In this document: in pieces, positions 41,124-53,551 of the stretch
Position numbering within the stretch: position 1 is the first letter of the stretch
Layout of the letters: every line of letters begins with the position of its first letter
Source of the DNA: Volutella citrinella
Lineage: Eukaryota; Ascomycota; Sordariomycetes; Hypocreales; Nectriaceae
Assembly: GCA_034401135.1 (NCBI GenBank)
Contig: JAWZSP010000002.1
Span: 4,898,001 to 4,962,000, forward strand
Direction of reading: 5' to 3'
DNA: 64,000 bases
Position numbers and translations under genes: made by a program
The notes under the pieces: generated by a model
Database searches by the model: none
Seen by the model: only the letters and a program-made list of their open reading frames with translations
What the model was told of the DNA's origin: nothing

Positions 41124-42318
41124 TGTTGAATAAAGAATGCTTGGTTCATCGGAACTTACAGGGTTCCCATCACCACCCTGTTAAACCCTGATGACAAACT
41201 TAACAGTGAACGAGGGAATTTTCAATGATTTGATTGACTGAGTCGGAATCCATGGTCCATTCGATCTTGGAAGTCCACGTGGAGCATTGTAGGGAATTCC
41301 CTAGTTAAAGAGATTGGAGGAATGGGGGCCGCCAATTTATCACCGAGAAAGACGTTGAAAATATACTTTTGTAATATCGAATCGGGACACATGGACACGG
41401 ACGAGCCAACTACTGCTCTGGCTTTCGGTGACGCAAATCTACCCACTTCACCCCCACTTCCACGGCTTCGGCGGATCCTCGCACGGCACGTTTCTGCCGC
41501 GGAAGCTTTCAATTTTCCGCTCCCCACAAAGGGCTAAAAGATTTTCCCAGTCCAGTGCGCACGAGTGGAAATGTCACTACTTTGGATATTCGATTACCAG
41601 CGACACTTTGCGGCGAATCCATGCCCTTCTCCGTCATCGCGGCTCCGGCCACTCCGGCCGGGACGAAAGAGGCGTCTGCCAAGGCGGCGACGCGGAGATT
41701 GGCCGGGAATAAGACAATTACAGAGCCTCATCCGTCACCAAGACGCAGAATATGAGGAATTGGATGTATTGCGGACAAGCCGAATGGCCACGGCTACGAA
41801 GATTGAGATCGTGAGGTGTGACAATCAAGGCTGCAAATGCCTGCCCTCCTGGAATAATGCATATGGTAAATGCCTCTTCTCGAATAAGCTCATGTACTGA
41901 ATGTCACGTCATGCAGCACGGTCAAGTCAAGGGAACCCATCTTTGACAAACGTTTCAACGGCAAAAGTCGGCCGATGCGATGCGTGAGATGCATAATGCC
42001 CGCCCCCTTACTGGGGAAACGCTACCCCGGGTCAGACTTCTACCCCGTGGGTGTCGTAATTCCCTCCATACTTGCAAAGATATGGTTATTGTTGGCCATG
42101 GAGTTATGGAGAAGGCCCCAGTGGGCCACATCCACACACCCACAACGGTCAGCGATCGGAGAACGAGGCACTAGTCAGCCTTGACCCCCTTCAGGGCGTC
42201 TGTAAAGGATTTCTCCTTTGCTCTTGCGTACAAATACCTCTTGGACACCGTTTGTTGACTCAAACGCACACCACACCACGGACAGCCCTCCCCTCTTCAC
42301 ACCTTTCGTCCAACAACC
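41124..42318. other. Intergenic, about 1.2 kb, promoter of the MFS carrier
   Basis: Contains CreA-like words (CTGGGG near 42010 and CCCCGG near 42027; consensus SYGGRG or complement), which would suit carbon-catabolite repression of a quinate/sugar carrier; these short matches occur often by chance. No gene seen. Confidence 0.4.
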
Positions 42319-44134
42319 ATGGGTCTCCTAACACTAGTGGAGGATCGTCCAACGCCTCCGTCAGTCTACAATTGGCGCATCTACGTGCTCGCTGTGGTAG
42401 CATCATGCGGCTCAAACATGATTGGCTACACGAGCGCGTTCATCGGCACCACCATCACACTCCCGTCCTTCCAGAAGGAATTTGGGACGGACCAAAAAAG
42501 CACAGAAGAGCGGAACCTGATTAGCGAGAACATCGTCTCGCTCTTCATCGCTGGTGCTTTCTTCGGTGCGCTCATCACCTACGTGCTCAGCCACTGGATC
42601 GGTCGCAAATGGTGTCTGGCTATTGCGTCCGCCACCTTCACCTTGGGTGCTGGTCTGCAGTGCGGTGCGAGTGGTAACACCGGTCTGGGCATTTTGTATG
42701 CTGGTCGTGTTCTGTCTGGCCTAGGCACAGGAGTTGCGTCCAACATTGTCCCCATTTACCTTTCTGAGTTGGCGCCACCAGCCATTCGAGGGAGACTTGT
42801 CGGGCTGTACGAGCTTGGGTGGCAGATTGGAGGCATGGTGGGCTTCTGGATCAACGTAAGGATGACGCTGATGGCCCATTCACTTAAGTCTATGGTGATG
42901 CTTACAATTGTGTAGTATGGTGTCCAAAAGCACATGCCTGAGAGCCACAGACAATGGATCATCCCGTTTGCCGTCCAGATTATCCCGTCGGGGTTGCTCT
43001 TCATCGGCACCCTGTGGATGCGGGAATCGCCTCGATGGTTGTTCCTCCATGATCGCCGCAAGGAGGCTATGGAAAATCTTTGCTGGATCCGACAGCTGAC
43101 ACCGGACGACCTCTACATCGCCGAAGAGGTTGTAGCCGTCGACCAAGCTCTCGAGTCTCAGAAATCGGTTGTCGGAATCGGTCTGTGGAAGCCGTTCCAA
43201 GCTATCGCTCAGCGTCCCAACATGATGTGGCGACTTTTCCTCGGCTGTATGCTCTTCTTTTGGCAAAACGGTTCGGGCATCAATGCCATCAACTACTATT
43301 CTCCAACCATTTTTCAGGTAAGTGTTCTGTTGCCCGTCTGTCGGTCGTCAGTCCCGACCCTTTATTGGCAGTGTCTAACTCATTATAGAGCATTGGCGTC
43401 CAAGCGGATACTGTCAATGTCATGACAGGTATCTTCGGAGTCGTAAAGGCTGTCATGACTTTTGTCTGGCTTCTTTTCTTGGTCGATCAGCTTGGAAGGC
43501 GGAAGCTTCTGCTCCTGGGTGGTCTCTGTGGTTCAATCTGCATGTGGGTTATTGGCGCATACATCTGCGTGGTTGAGCCGACCAAGAACCCCCAGGATCA
43601 CTTGACTGGTAGTGGCATTGCTGCTATTGTCTTCTTTTACCTGTGGACTGCTGTCTACACGCCGACCTGGAACGGTACGCCGTGGGTCATCAACTCTGTA
43701 TGTTGCTTCTACCCAGCGCAGTCCCATGTGAAATCCTCTTCTGACTCGCGTCCTTGCAGGAATTCTTTGACCAAAATTTCCGTTCAATGGCCCAAGCATT
43801 TACCACTGCAAGCAACTGGCTATTCAACTTTCTGATAGCTCGGTTTACTGAACAAATGTTCGCCGCAATGGGCTATGGTGTTTACATGTTTTTTGCTGCC
43901 CTGTCGCTCTTCGCCTTTGTCTTCGCCTTCTTTCTTATCCCTGAAACCAGTGGCATCCCTCTGGAGAAGGTTGAAAGGCTGTTTGAGGTCAAGCCGATCT
44001 GGAATGCGAATAAGATTCTCAAAGCCCAGCTCAAGGAGGAGGAGGAGCAGTTTCGCCACGATGTCAAAGACGTTCCCATTCACGACGAGGTTGAGAATTT
44101 GGATAGCTCCTCCGATGGAGCTCGCAATGTATAA
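42319..44134 (+). CDS. MFS carrier, quinate permease / sugar transporter family
   Basis: Four exons (42319-42855, 42916-43317, 43389-43697, 43760-44134) give 540 aa in phase. The protein starts MGLLTLVEDRPTPPSVYNWR, as QA-Y/QutD quinate permeases do. Twelve membrane spans can be drawn. Sugar-porter signatures are present: GRVLSGLGTGVASNIVPIYL with SELAPPAIRGRLVG, WLFLHDRRKEAM, WQNGSGINAINYYSP, DQLGRRKLLLLGG and PETSGIPLEKVERLF. Plasma-membrane, proton-coupled uptake is expected. The substrate could be quinate or another polyol/sugar; no qut/qa catabolic genes are next to it, so the quinate label rests on similarity as remembered, not on a search. Confidence 0.88.
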
Positions 44135-45036
44135 ATAGGCCAAGAGGCAATGCTGTGTAGTCACGACTTTGCACAGCTGAGGGAGATTCTCACAGTTCTT
44201 TTCTATAGCCAGCAGGCTGGTATACATCCCGTAAATGATGTTGAATCGGGGACATGTCCCCCACGCTACCCTATATAAATGATAAAACTTATAGAAAATC
44301 GGCTTTTATTAGTAAATTAAAATAAAACAAAATAAAATATAGGAAGTTTATATCCAAGAAAATTTATAAGTAAAACTTATTTTATTTAATTATTTATTTA
44401 TTTTATTTGCTGAATTTTAAAGGATATTCTTTATCAACTTGCTTTTTATACGCCGCTGTGACATCACAGACGCAATATTGTTCAGGGGGCGTTCTGCATA
44501 CAGGCCTCTCAATCAATGCTGGACTCTATGCGCCATTTCCTCCACGGGGTGAATATACTTTTCTCACCTCGCGCCGCCGTCTGCCACCCTTTTCAGTGCT
44601 AGGTTGATTGATTTCCATTACAAGCTGTATCGTTCTTTTCCCCAATGTCAAAACCGACCCTGTGCTTCCTGAAACGAGGGCATCCCCTGTCCCCTGACAC
44701 ATCAGATCTCAATTCAGCCAAGCCAATCACACTGTGGCTGCCTCACTTGGCCTCCTGAGGCTGTGGTCAGGATCCTTGCCCATGCAAGCAGCCAATCAGC
44801 GCTACTTGTTAGTTCATTGCTTTGCTTGTGAGGCGTTTTGGCAGTCCGCCGCGTCGCCGCCAATCGCGCATCTCGACAAATTTCTCCTCTTTCTCATCAC
44901 AACCGGCAAGCGAGAAGCATTGACTGCACTGCCCGAAGCGCGCTGACAGCCCGCCTACGTTTGCTGCGCGCGCGACCATCATCTGTCCGGGGCGTGCCTC
45001 GCCTCCACTCCTTCTGCGGATCCCGCCCGGACCAAA
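44135..45036. other. Intergenic including AT-rich island
   Basis: About 900 bp between the MFS gene and the large nuclear-type gene. No gene is supported. Confidence 0.5.
44268..44405. repeat. AT-rich island
   Basis: About 140 bp is almost entirely A and T (AATTAAAATAAAACAAAATA, then TTATTTATTTATTTTATTT-like runs), far above the flanks. It lies just 3' of the MFS gene. Such islands in filamentous ascomycetes are often relics of elements mutated by RIP; no coding relic is readable. Confidence 0.55.
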
Positions 45037-48000
45037 ATGGCGAGTGGTGAGGAGTGCGATCGCCGAGACGCTGGAGCTCAAGAAGACCCGGAAATCCCAC
45101 AGGGAATACTCTACTTCCATTCGCTCAAGCGTCTTATCGATCATTTTGGGCCGCGATTCGACGCCCTAGCCGTGTCACCGCTCCAGGTGCATCAACGCCA
45201 GCGTGCTGACATCCAGACAAGGCTCGATGAGTCTTGGCGTCAACTGGATTATAGCCACACAGCGGCCGAGAAGGCGATCCTGCGGGCTAATATCGAAACC
45301 TATGCTGTCCAGCTCCGAGAGCTTGATGTCGAGTATGCCCGCGAGGCCGAGCGAAAGGGCCAGGAGCATCAGGATCTCTATAGGCAAACAACACGGGAAT
45401 TCTGCCTTATGCTGCCTCTTATGAGTGGTACACTCGTAAATGAGATATTTAATGAAGTCCCTGCAATCACGGAGGATGTGGGACGCACGACCAACCCTGT
45501 GGTTGCACTTGGCGGCCAGGAGACGCTTACTGTGCAGACAGGCGCAACAGCAATGCCATCGGAAGAGACGGCAGCTCCGGCAGATGGAGCTGTATCTTTG
45601 CCAGAAGACTCTTTCAATACGCCTGCACATGAAGAGATCGTGGCGGCGCTAGAGGAGACTGTACCATCGCCAGAAAATGCACCGCCGCCAGAGGAGACAA
45701 CACCACAAGACGAAACTGGCCCATCGATGGACAAGATTGTGTCATCAGCAGAGGAAGCAGTACCCTCAATTGGTGAGAACACGATGACACTAGAGGAGAT
45801 CTGCGTAGAGCAAAGCACTGCTGGGACAACAACCGAGGAGTCAAGACCTGGCACGGAGGAGGATGTGAGTTCACAGCAGTCTACCATTCGGTTTCGCCAT
45901 CTGATCCTAATACTTTGTACAGAACTCCCATTTGTTAAAAGACCAAACAATGCAGGACGGACAACGCAGAAGGGCAGCGAAGGTGATCAAGTACGAACAC
46001 GTCTTTCAGAGCGGAAATGCCAAGATCAAGCAGGTAATCATCAAGTCACCAATTGATGGGCAGTGGTATATCCTCAAGTGTGCGGAGCACAATCTCTACT
46101 TCAAAAACTGGAGAAGCGCGGTGGGTCATCTGACGGACGGTGGCCACGCGGCATCTCAAACTCGGAGTGCGGCCATCTCCCTCTTCGGCCTTCGGGTGCT
46201 TGGCTGCACATCGAGGCTTGCTGCGGACAACAATAAACGGGCCACGGGAAAACAACGGGGGCGGCCAAGAGGCTCAGTCCGTCACAAGGGCCAGCCGCCG
46301 CGGATAGATGGCCAGGTGTCTACTGATTCGAGTCCAGTTTGCAGTTCACTCAGTGGGCGTGCGGCTCAGCGACAGACAAGGCGCGGTCTGAGAGGGCGCA
46401 TAGACATTGAAGAACCACGAAGCAAGGACTTTGAAGGCATTACAGACCCTGTAGCCGGAAATGTCTATCTGACGTACTGGAACGATTGGTTTCCCGCGCT
46501 TTTGCTTCCCATGACAAATCTGGACCAGGTTGGTGTGCCTGGGACTCTGGAGAGCCTGGGTCTGACCGATGATGTCCCGTCTTGTTATGTTCATCACAAG
46601 GACTCGGGCACTCTGGCGTGGAAGAGGGGCTACAACGACGGAGAGCGACACGCCAAGGAGCGCCAATTCCCCGTCATGTACTTTGACGGAAATGCCTTCC
46701 CGGAAAAGGCGAGTGTGGGTTGGGCGTCAGCCAAAGACCTTCGCCCATTCGATCTCGACGCACAGCCATCGCTCATCCCCTATTACGGGGTTGCTAAGAA
46801 ATACATACAGAACAGGTCTAGGTTGAAAGCTGCGGGGACAGGCACAGTGGGTGAGACGCAGCCTCAGAAAGAATCTCACCCGGAGAACGACAACGGGTCA
46901 CAGACTCATGCTGAAGACGAAGAAATGGATGACCACGTAGAGTCCCAGATCGATGTCGAGATGCAAGATGATGAGGAGGTGCAACACGAGACGCGAGAAC
47001 AAGACGGGGACGAAATGCAACACAACACAGCGCCACTGGAGACTGCAAGTGCAACGGCAGATGCAGAGGTACCGGAGAATGTCGAGATGCAGAGTCAAAC
47101 AGAGCTGCAAGAGGAGGGACTGGTTTCTCATACGCAAGAAAAGACGCAAATACAGACGCCAGGAGCCTCAACTCTGACTGCAAGCCTGCGAGATGACACG
47201 GAGCCGATGGAAAACATGGATGATTGGGTCGAAGCGGCGTTGAGTATGGAACTAGAGATGGCGGGAGATGAGGGAGCTGATGAGCCACCCGCGAAAGCTG
47301 GTAAGTTTGTGTCCCCTAGAACTTATACCGCATCAACTAACAACACTGCTTTAGATACCATGGAGGGCTTGATTCAAAACGAGTCGGTCGAAGTCTCGGG
47401 GAATGACCCTACCACAACGGAACCGCAAGTAACGAAGAACAACGCGGAACAAGGACACCCGAACGCAGACCCCCGGACAGACGCACCGCCGGCTAACGCT
47501 CCAACTGCTGCCCAGCCCTATGTGCAGCATTACTGCATCTCAATATCAAGCGATTCTAGCGAGGACGAAAGTGATGACGAGAAAAATGCTGTTGGCGTTG
47601 GCCATGCCGACCAGAGCACCGCCTATGGAGCACCTATGCAGCAAGACCCCATCAACTCCACGGCCAAGGATCACGATGCTTCAGGCCCTGTTCCAAACTC
47701 TGACACTACGCCGGATATGACGCATCCCGACGCTCAGGCGCAACAGTTGCCTACCCAACCCACTGCGCCCTCAATCCCCGCGGGTCCCTTGCCGGCGCCT
47801 GTCCAGACTATGCCTCAGCCAGCCTCATTGCCTGGTCGGGCTCCCGTCCCAGCTCCAGATTCTCTCCGAAATGGCCCCGATAAGGTGTCTGGATTCTTGG
47901 AGTATGCTCTGTCCAATAGACCCGTGCCAACTGTACCAACCGAGTCCATCACCAACATCCCGCAGACTCCCCAATCAGCAATAGAGGCCCAGCCACCACT

Positions 48001-48463
48001 TGCTATGAGGACTAGTCTACCTGCTGCTCAGGCTCTAGGGAGATTATTCGCGCCGGTCCCGAGTTGTCCAACCTTGCCACCAATGAAAACCACACCGCTG
48101 GCTCCATCCAGCACCAGCACTCCTCAGACAACGCCTCTTCCACCCCGCCCCATACCGAATGCCAACTTGCAACTGTTTGGCAAACTAATGCTGACAAAAG
48201 GGCTTCAGTCTGTCAAAAAGAACGTGGTCAACGGGAGAGCTGAGCCGAGAGCGTGGCCTGAAGATTTCCCAGCAGATCTGTGCAACTGGTTGGAGAGTCA
48301 TCAGAAGCTAAATGGCCTTGATCCAGGGTTACGTGGCTTACGTGACAGTAACGGCGTTTTTGCATGCCCTCTTTGCGTTCGCGGATCTAGACAATACGTT
48401 CGCGGCTCCATGTTTCTGAAACATCTTAAGAAGGAATGGGGGCGTAGAGGGAATATAATTTAG
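45037..48463 (+). CDS. Large acidic nuclear-type protein with AT-hook and finger-like motifs
   Basis: Three exons are inferred (45037-45864, 45923-47300, 47355-48463), 1104 aa. Landmarks in order: a helical, possibly coiled-coil segment (about 50-125); an acidic Glu/Pro/Thr region with loose EETxPxPE repeats; exon 2 with WYILKCAEHNLYFKNW and VGHLTDGGHA, a C/H arrangement seen in fungal finger-like modules; an AT-hook core GKQRGRPRGSVRHKG; a tryptophan-rich, PWWP/Tudor-like part (VYLTYWNDWFPALLLP, FPVMYFDGNAFPEK); a second acidic stretch with repeated VEMQ words; a long Pro-rich disordered part; and a C-terminal CPLCVRG...FLKHLKKEW finger-like end. It is probably a chromatin or DNA-associated protein. 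The PWWP-like reading is a guess. Intron 2 is 54 nt without a stop, so unspliced mRNA also stays in frame. Confidence 0.72.
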
Positions 48464-48667
48464 ACCTTGTAAGAGTAGACTATGGCTTGAGTAGACAGTA
48501 GTAGTGCGTACGGTGACAGCCGCTTCTATCAAACTTCCTAACTTATCCTGCCTGCCCTAGACCTTCGTCCTTGGCCAGGCAACACGCATAGATCCGCAGG
48601 GATAATGTAGCAAGAATACTAAAGAAAAGTATGTTGTATAACTAGCTAATGTAGTCTGGATAGTCAT

Positions 48668-50535
48668 TCATTCACGAGAATCATCTCTCTCCTTAGCAAG
48701 TGCTCTGTATCGTTCCGCCGTCTTTACTCGAATCCTCTTTCCCCAAACCTGAAAAGGAATGTGTAAAAGCCCCAACACAGTAGCAGCTAGACCAACTACA
48801 ATAAACATATTCTGAACTCCTTGTGCTTCATACCAAGGAACAATAGCGAAAAACACACCGACACTCAAGACATTCCGCATAAATGCGACTGCTATAAATG
48901 CCTCACCCGTGATCTGTGGCTACGTTAGCTGAGGATAGTGCAAGGTCCAGAGAAGTCACTTACGACTTGGTAACTGTCGATGACAAAACAAATAGTAAGA
49001 TCCAAGTTTGCACTCATGCCGAACCCTACGATGCCGCATGCAAGGGAGGGGTAAATCCAGTGCATGCCCTAAGACGGTCAGCTTGTGATCGAATTGATGG
49101 GTTGGAGAACAAAATACCATTGCGGTCGTGATGCCAAACATGATCAAACCAGCGCCGAATGCCAGTGCTGGTAAATGGAGCAAGTGCAAGCGCATCTCTG
49201 GCTCGTAGTAGCCGTGATTACGTCGGGCAAGCCAGACGATGGATCGATCGGAGAGGATACCAGCGTACACCGCGCCAATGACGGCTCCAACCAAAATACC
49301 AGCATTCATGTTTCCCAATGCCGATAGTGTTGAAGTTATATGGCGGCTCAACGAACACCATTGAAATGATTGAGGCCTGGATAGAGACCCAACATATGGT
49401 GAAGGCGTACTGGAGACTGGTGTAGACAACCGCGGGGAAGTGAAACAGTATGACCACGGGTAGCCATGCGCACTTCAGCAGACTCTCGTCTGTCTTGGTA
49501 ATCAAGCGGAGTCTCTGTCTCCAAGTGTAATCTGATGGTGGGATCTGGCTCTCCAGGACGGCCTGGGACTCGGTGATGCCTTGTGACTGAGCGGAATCGA
49601 GGGTGTTGGCAGTCGAGCTAATATCCTTTATACAAGCAGAGGCGTTACTTGCCACATTGGTTGCCTGTACTGCGCTGTTGATGCGAGGGATGTACTTGCT
49701 TTCCTCAAAGAAGAAGCAGAAGTAGATCAGCAATACAGCCTCAATGCCGAAGGTGACCCAGTAGCACCGTCTCCAGTTGCCGTCTGATGCCATGTACCCG
49801 GCCATCTGCGGACAGAAAAAGCTCTAAACAGGGTCAGATTGCAGACGAGCTATTCATTCCTTCAACATGCACTTACTCCAAGGGTCGCTAGAGCGGTATA
49901 GGCGCCATTTGCCGCACCTCGCTGGTGGATGAAGAATAGATCGGCAACCTAGATGGCAGTAATAGTGAGCAAACCTGATTCACTTCATTGCTAAATGGGT
50001 GGGCATACTAACTGTCATCTGCACAATAGCTTCATTGGTGGAACTCGCCAGACCAAATATCAGGGACGAGATATTTAGTTCAGTGATAGTATGCAGAGTC
50101 GCCTGCCACGCAGCCATCGCAAGCATGATGGCGAGCGAGACAATGTAAACCGGACGGCGACCATACTTGATAGCCAGAGGGATGAAAAAGATGCAGCCGG
50201 TTGCCGTTCCCGCATAGTTAAGGGCCGTGTTTGTGTTCAGGTCGTCGTAGGTACAGTTGAACTCGGGAATCCAAAGGACCCAGAAGACGGCTGAAACGGA
50301 GCTCCTGGAAACGACATTAGAACAGAATTGTTGGAGCATGGGATGTGAGTTGCTCACTGGGAGAAAATAACGGCAGTAACAGCAAGAATGGGCAAGAAAT
50401 GGGCGAGCTTGCGGAAGGTGGACCAGTTCTGTATTGGCTGTCAGATATCTTGTGGAAGCAAGGTGGAGGATGGCGGCTGCAGCATCGTACAAGTGGATCA
50501 TTCGGGTCGTCAGAGGGAGTGGGTTGCCGGAGCAT
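48668..50535 (-). pseudogene. MFS transporter gene with a frameshift (HOL1-like family)
   Basis: Seven coding blocks: 50535-50491, 50428-50358, 50304-50013, 49948-49877, 49823-49118, 49068-48964 and 48913-48668. The protein reads SDDPNDPL|NWSTFRKLAHF, then SSVSAVFWVLWIPEF, YGRRPVYIVSL, VADLFFIHQRGAANGAY, MAGYMASDGNWRRCYWVTFG, and after the central loop NMNAGILVGAVIGAVYAGIL; this is the DHA1 family that includes yeast HOL1 and many drug/polyamine carriers. In the fifth block the frame breaks at 49311-49316 (GGGAAA on the coding strand): one extra base is needed to explain the shift from TIGIG to NMNAGI. Both sides are strongly family-like, so it is a recent inactivating change or a sequencing error. 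An upstream frame (to 50621) coding GYYNELGTDVQP may also have belonged to the gene. Confidence 0.75.
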
Positions 50536-50621
50536 ATGTGAGTTCTGAAGGTTTCCATCTGAATTGGTTGGACGTCAGTTCCAAGCTCATTGTAATATCC
50601 TCCAGGACGCCCTACCATCAT

Positions 50622-51398
50622 CGATGAGGCGAACTGTGCCAGGCGGCTTGCTGAATTGTGCGGGAGGGCTTGTCATTGCTTCGGTAGGGATAGAGATGAC
50701 TGTCATTTCCCATGGACGAGCTGGCAATAAATGTCCATGATGATGTGTCGATGCATGGCAGTTAAGTAGTCCTTGGGTTGGCCAACGACGCCGCGAGCTT
50801 GTTTCGTCAAGTCACGAGTGGCGATGTGCGTCTAAGCATGAGTGGCTGGACCTGCTGAATCGAGAATAGACCAAAAATCAAGGGCCAAGCCATGGGACGA
50901 AGCACGATAAGCAATCTGCGGGGTAGGATTGGATGAAGATTCGACCCCATGCCAGATACAGGCTGGCTAATTAGTGTCCCCGCTTCGAACAAGGGACCAG
51001 AGTGAAGCGCGTAGCTAGGGGATGAAGTACACATTTCAAGCTTCGCAAGATTCCCGATGAGATTGGACTGCGCACGAACCAGATGGATGGTTGTGGAGTG
51101 TTGTTTGACGCCTTCTTGTGACATAGATAGCGTAACTCCGCATCAATTGCAACAAGACCCACACGCTGGCAAGCAAACAATGTGTCTGCGGGGCTGTCGG
51201 CCTGCAAGTAACTAAGGTAGTCGACGTGTGAGGAATCCCGGCCGGAAAGAAAACAACGATACGGCCGTAATGCGCCGGCTGTAATCACACATCTACCCAT
51301 CTCCGCGAGGACTTTATTTCCTACTGTTGTTGATAACAGCCCCTCCTCATCTTCCTCGGCATCGTTTTTTCCGTGAACCATCACCCGACAACGCAATC
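50622..51398. other. Divergent promoter region between MFS and FAD oxidase genes
   Basis: About 780 bp between the two starts. Short frames show no domain. Shared control is plausible because both genes could serve one pathway. Confidence 0.5.
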
Positions 51399-52988
51399 AT
51401 GCCGGTCCAAGGTCAGTCGACTTGAGAATTATGTCCGTTCTGTTCATGCAGCTCACTTGAGTACTCAGATACCATCCGAAGGCAAATCACGCAGCCCCCG
51501 AAACTCCCCAGCCCCAATCCTACAGCATCAGCATGGCAGAATCCGGAGAGGGCGAATGTTGCAAAGGCACAGTCACCTCGTCTTGCCACAGAAACCGATA
51601 TCGTCATCATCGGATCAGGGGTAACGGGCTGTGGCGTTGCCCATGCACTGCTTCACCATCCACTCTCGATCAATAGCTCGATAACGATGCTCGAAGCCCG
51701 CACAGCTGTCAGCGGAGCAACGGGACGTAACGGCGGCCATCTCGTGTCAGATGCGCTGGACACCGTGTCTGGAATCACTGATCGGTTTGGCAGAGAAGAG
51801 GCTGCCAAGGTTGTTCGTTTCAGTGAGGCCAACATCGCCCGTCTTCAGGAAGTGGCCTCGCAACTTGGCACGGCCGATCGAGAGGCCGCAGAATTGCGCA
51901 CCGTCACTGCTGTCACTGGCTATACGGATGAACAGACCTTTGAAGAAGCTCTGCACGCCATTCAGCTGCTTGAAGAGCTGGTTCCCACGGCCAATATCAA
52001 GAACAAGGTCATCTCAGCAGCAGAAGGTCGCGAGGTGTGACACCACCATATCTGTAGCCCTTTTGAGGGTTCCCATGACTGACAAACCCAACAGAAGTAT
52101 CGCTTCCGAAACATTGCGGGGTGCGTCGAGCAGCATGGTGCCGCCGCCCTCTGGCCCTATCGTCTCCTGTGCGTGGTACTGGAGAGTCTCTTGACAGAGG
52201 CGAGAGGTCGATTCACATTGGAAACCGGCACTCCAGTGGTGTCCGTTACCCATGACCCCAGTCGCGATGCTCGCCGACCCTATCTCGTCCAGACCTCGCG
52301 CGGATGCATTAGAGCCGCCAAAGTGACTCACTGCACCAATGCCTACGCAAACTACTTAATTCCTAGCCTCGTTGGTAGACTGGTTCCGATCCGTGGCACC
52401 ATGTCGGAGCAGAAGCTGGGCAGCAGCTTTCCACGACTAGGAGACCAGGTGTCTTGGACCCTCCAGGGCGAGCGGAGCATTGACCCACGCTCCAAGGTGT
52501 GTGACTTGAGCCTGTACTATGCGCAGCAGAACCCCAAAACGGGCCATATGTGGATCGGTGGTGAAGTCCAACAGTTGGAGCAGTTGCTATCTTACGACGA
52601 CTCCAAGATCGCGGACAAGGCACGCGACAACATTGCTACCATCATTCCCCGCATGCTGCGTGGAGGGGATGGGACAAAGGTTGTCAACTGCTGGAGTGGC
52701 ATCATGGGCTTCACTGGTGACGGCTTCCCCTTGGTCGGGAGGCTCCCGAACTCTGTGACGGGTCGAACCGGGAGCGGAGAGTGGTTTTCTGGAGGCTATA
52801 GCGGCCACGGAATGGATAAGGCGTGGCTCTGTGGCGAAGCAGTGGCTAGAATGGCAATGGGCGAAGATATGCCTGCTTGGTTACCTGCACCGTACGTGTT
52901 GAGCGAGGAAAGGCTGAAGAAACTGAGCGTGGATGGAACCATTCAACATGTCCGGTCCATAGTCAACAGTCTGGACTGCTGCCTCTAG
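51399..52988 (+). CDS. FAD-dependent oxidoreductase (DAO / PuuB-like family)
   Basis: Three exons (51399-51411, 51469-52034, 52095-52988) give 490 aa. The 13-nt first exon codes MPVQ. The FAD-binding GxGxxG is in TDIVIIGSGVTGCGVAHALL with the acidic end of strand 2 in MLEARTAVSGATGRNGGH; the GRNGGH motif is typical of gamma-glutamylputrescine/amino-acid oxidase-like DAO proteins. Exon 3 starts KYRFRN and has ALWPYRL, then VVNCWSGIMGFTGDGFPLVG and GYSGHGMDKAW, the C-terminal FAD/substrate region. It should oxidise an amine or amino acid to an imine with release of H2O2; the substrate is unknown. Its partners are an MFS carrier (head-to-head), a Zn2Cys6 regulator and a GNAT enzyme. Confidence 0.88.
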
Positions 52989-53551
52989 CGGGCAAGAAGT
53001 GTTGTCTACACAGTGTGGTAACAGTTAGAAGCGCGAACTACGAAAAGTCTCTTACGTGCCAAGATGAATGCCGAGTAGCCATTGCGAGTGTACGGAAGCG
53101 CGAAGGGAAGCGTTGATATTTCCGCATGACTCAATCTCTACGCCTAGACACAGTGTTACCCTCGGAGCTGCATGAGCTTCCCTATGCCCCGCATGTCATG
53201 CAGTCACATCATGATCCATGTGTAGCAACCCCGATGCCGTACTGAGCCCCCATGAACGGTAGCGGGGACCGCGGATCCCGGGAGGTGTTGGAAGCAGCGA
53301 CGGGATTGATGAAGCGACAAGTGTGGAGCCAGAATAGCACGAGGTCTACCAAGTTCCGACCCAGATTCCGCCGGATATCACGCTCGGCGCCGCGGAGGGG
53401 CGGGGGAGACGAACCCAAGAGGGCCTAGGTCGCCGCCCCTTGCCAACCCCGCAGATAAGACACGATTCAGCCCCCCGAGCTAATATGTAAAAGGAAGATG
53501 CATCCACCGTTCCCCAGTTTCCCATCCTGTGCCTCTTTTTTCATTCGAGAG
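52989..53551. other. Intergenic upstream of the third Zn2Cys6 gene
   Basis: About 560 bp, presumed promoter; in-frame codons 53498-53551 upstream of the chosen start are treated as leader. No other feature. Confidence 0.5.

Noticed and set aside
50317..50621. Single long reading of the MFS 5' region as one exon (start at 50621)
   Set aside because: That frame does not give the conserved DPNDPLNW start; splicing 50535-50491 to 50428-50358 does. The upstream GYYNELGTDV piece may be an old 5' end out of frame.
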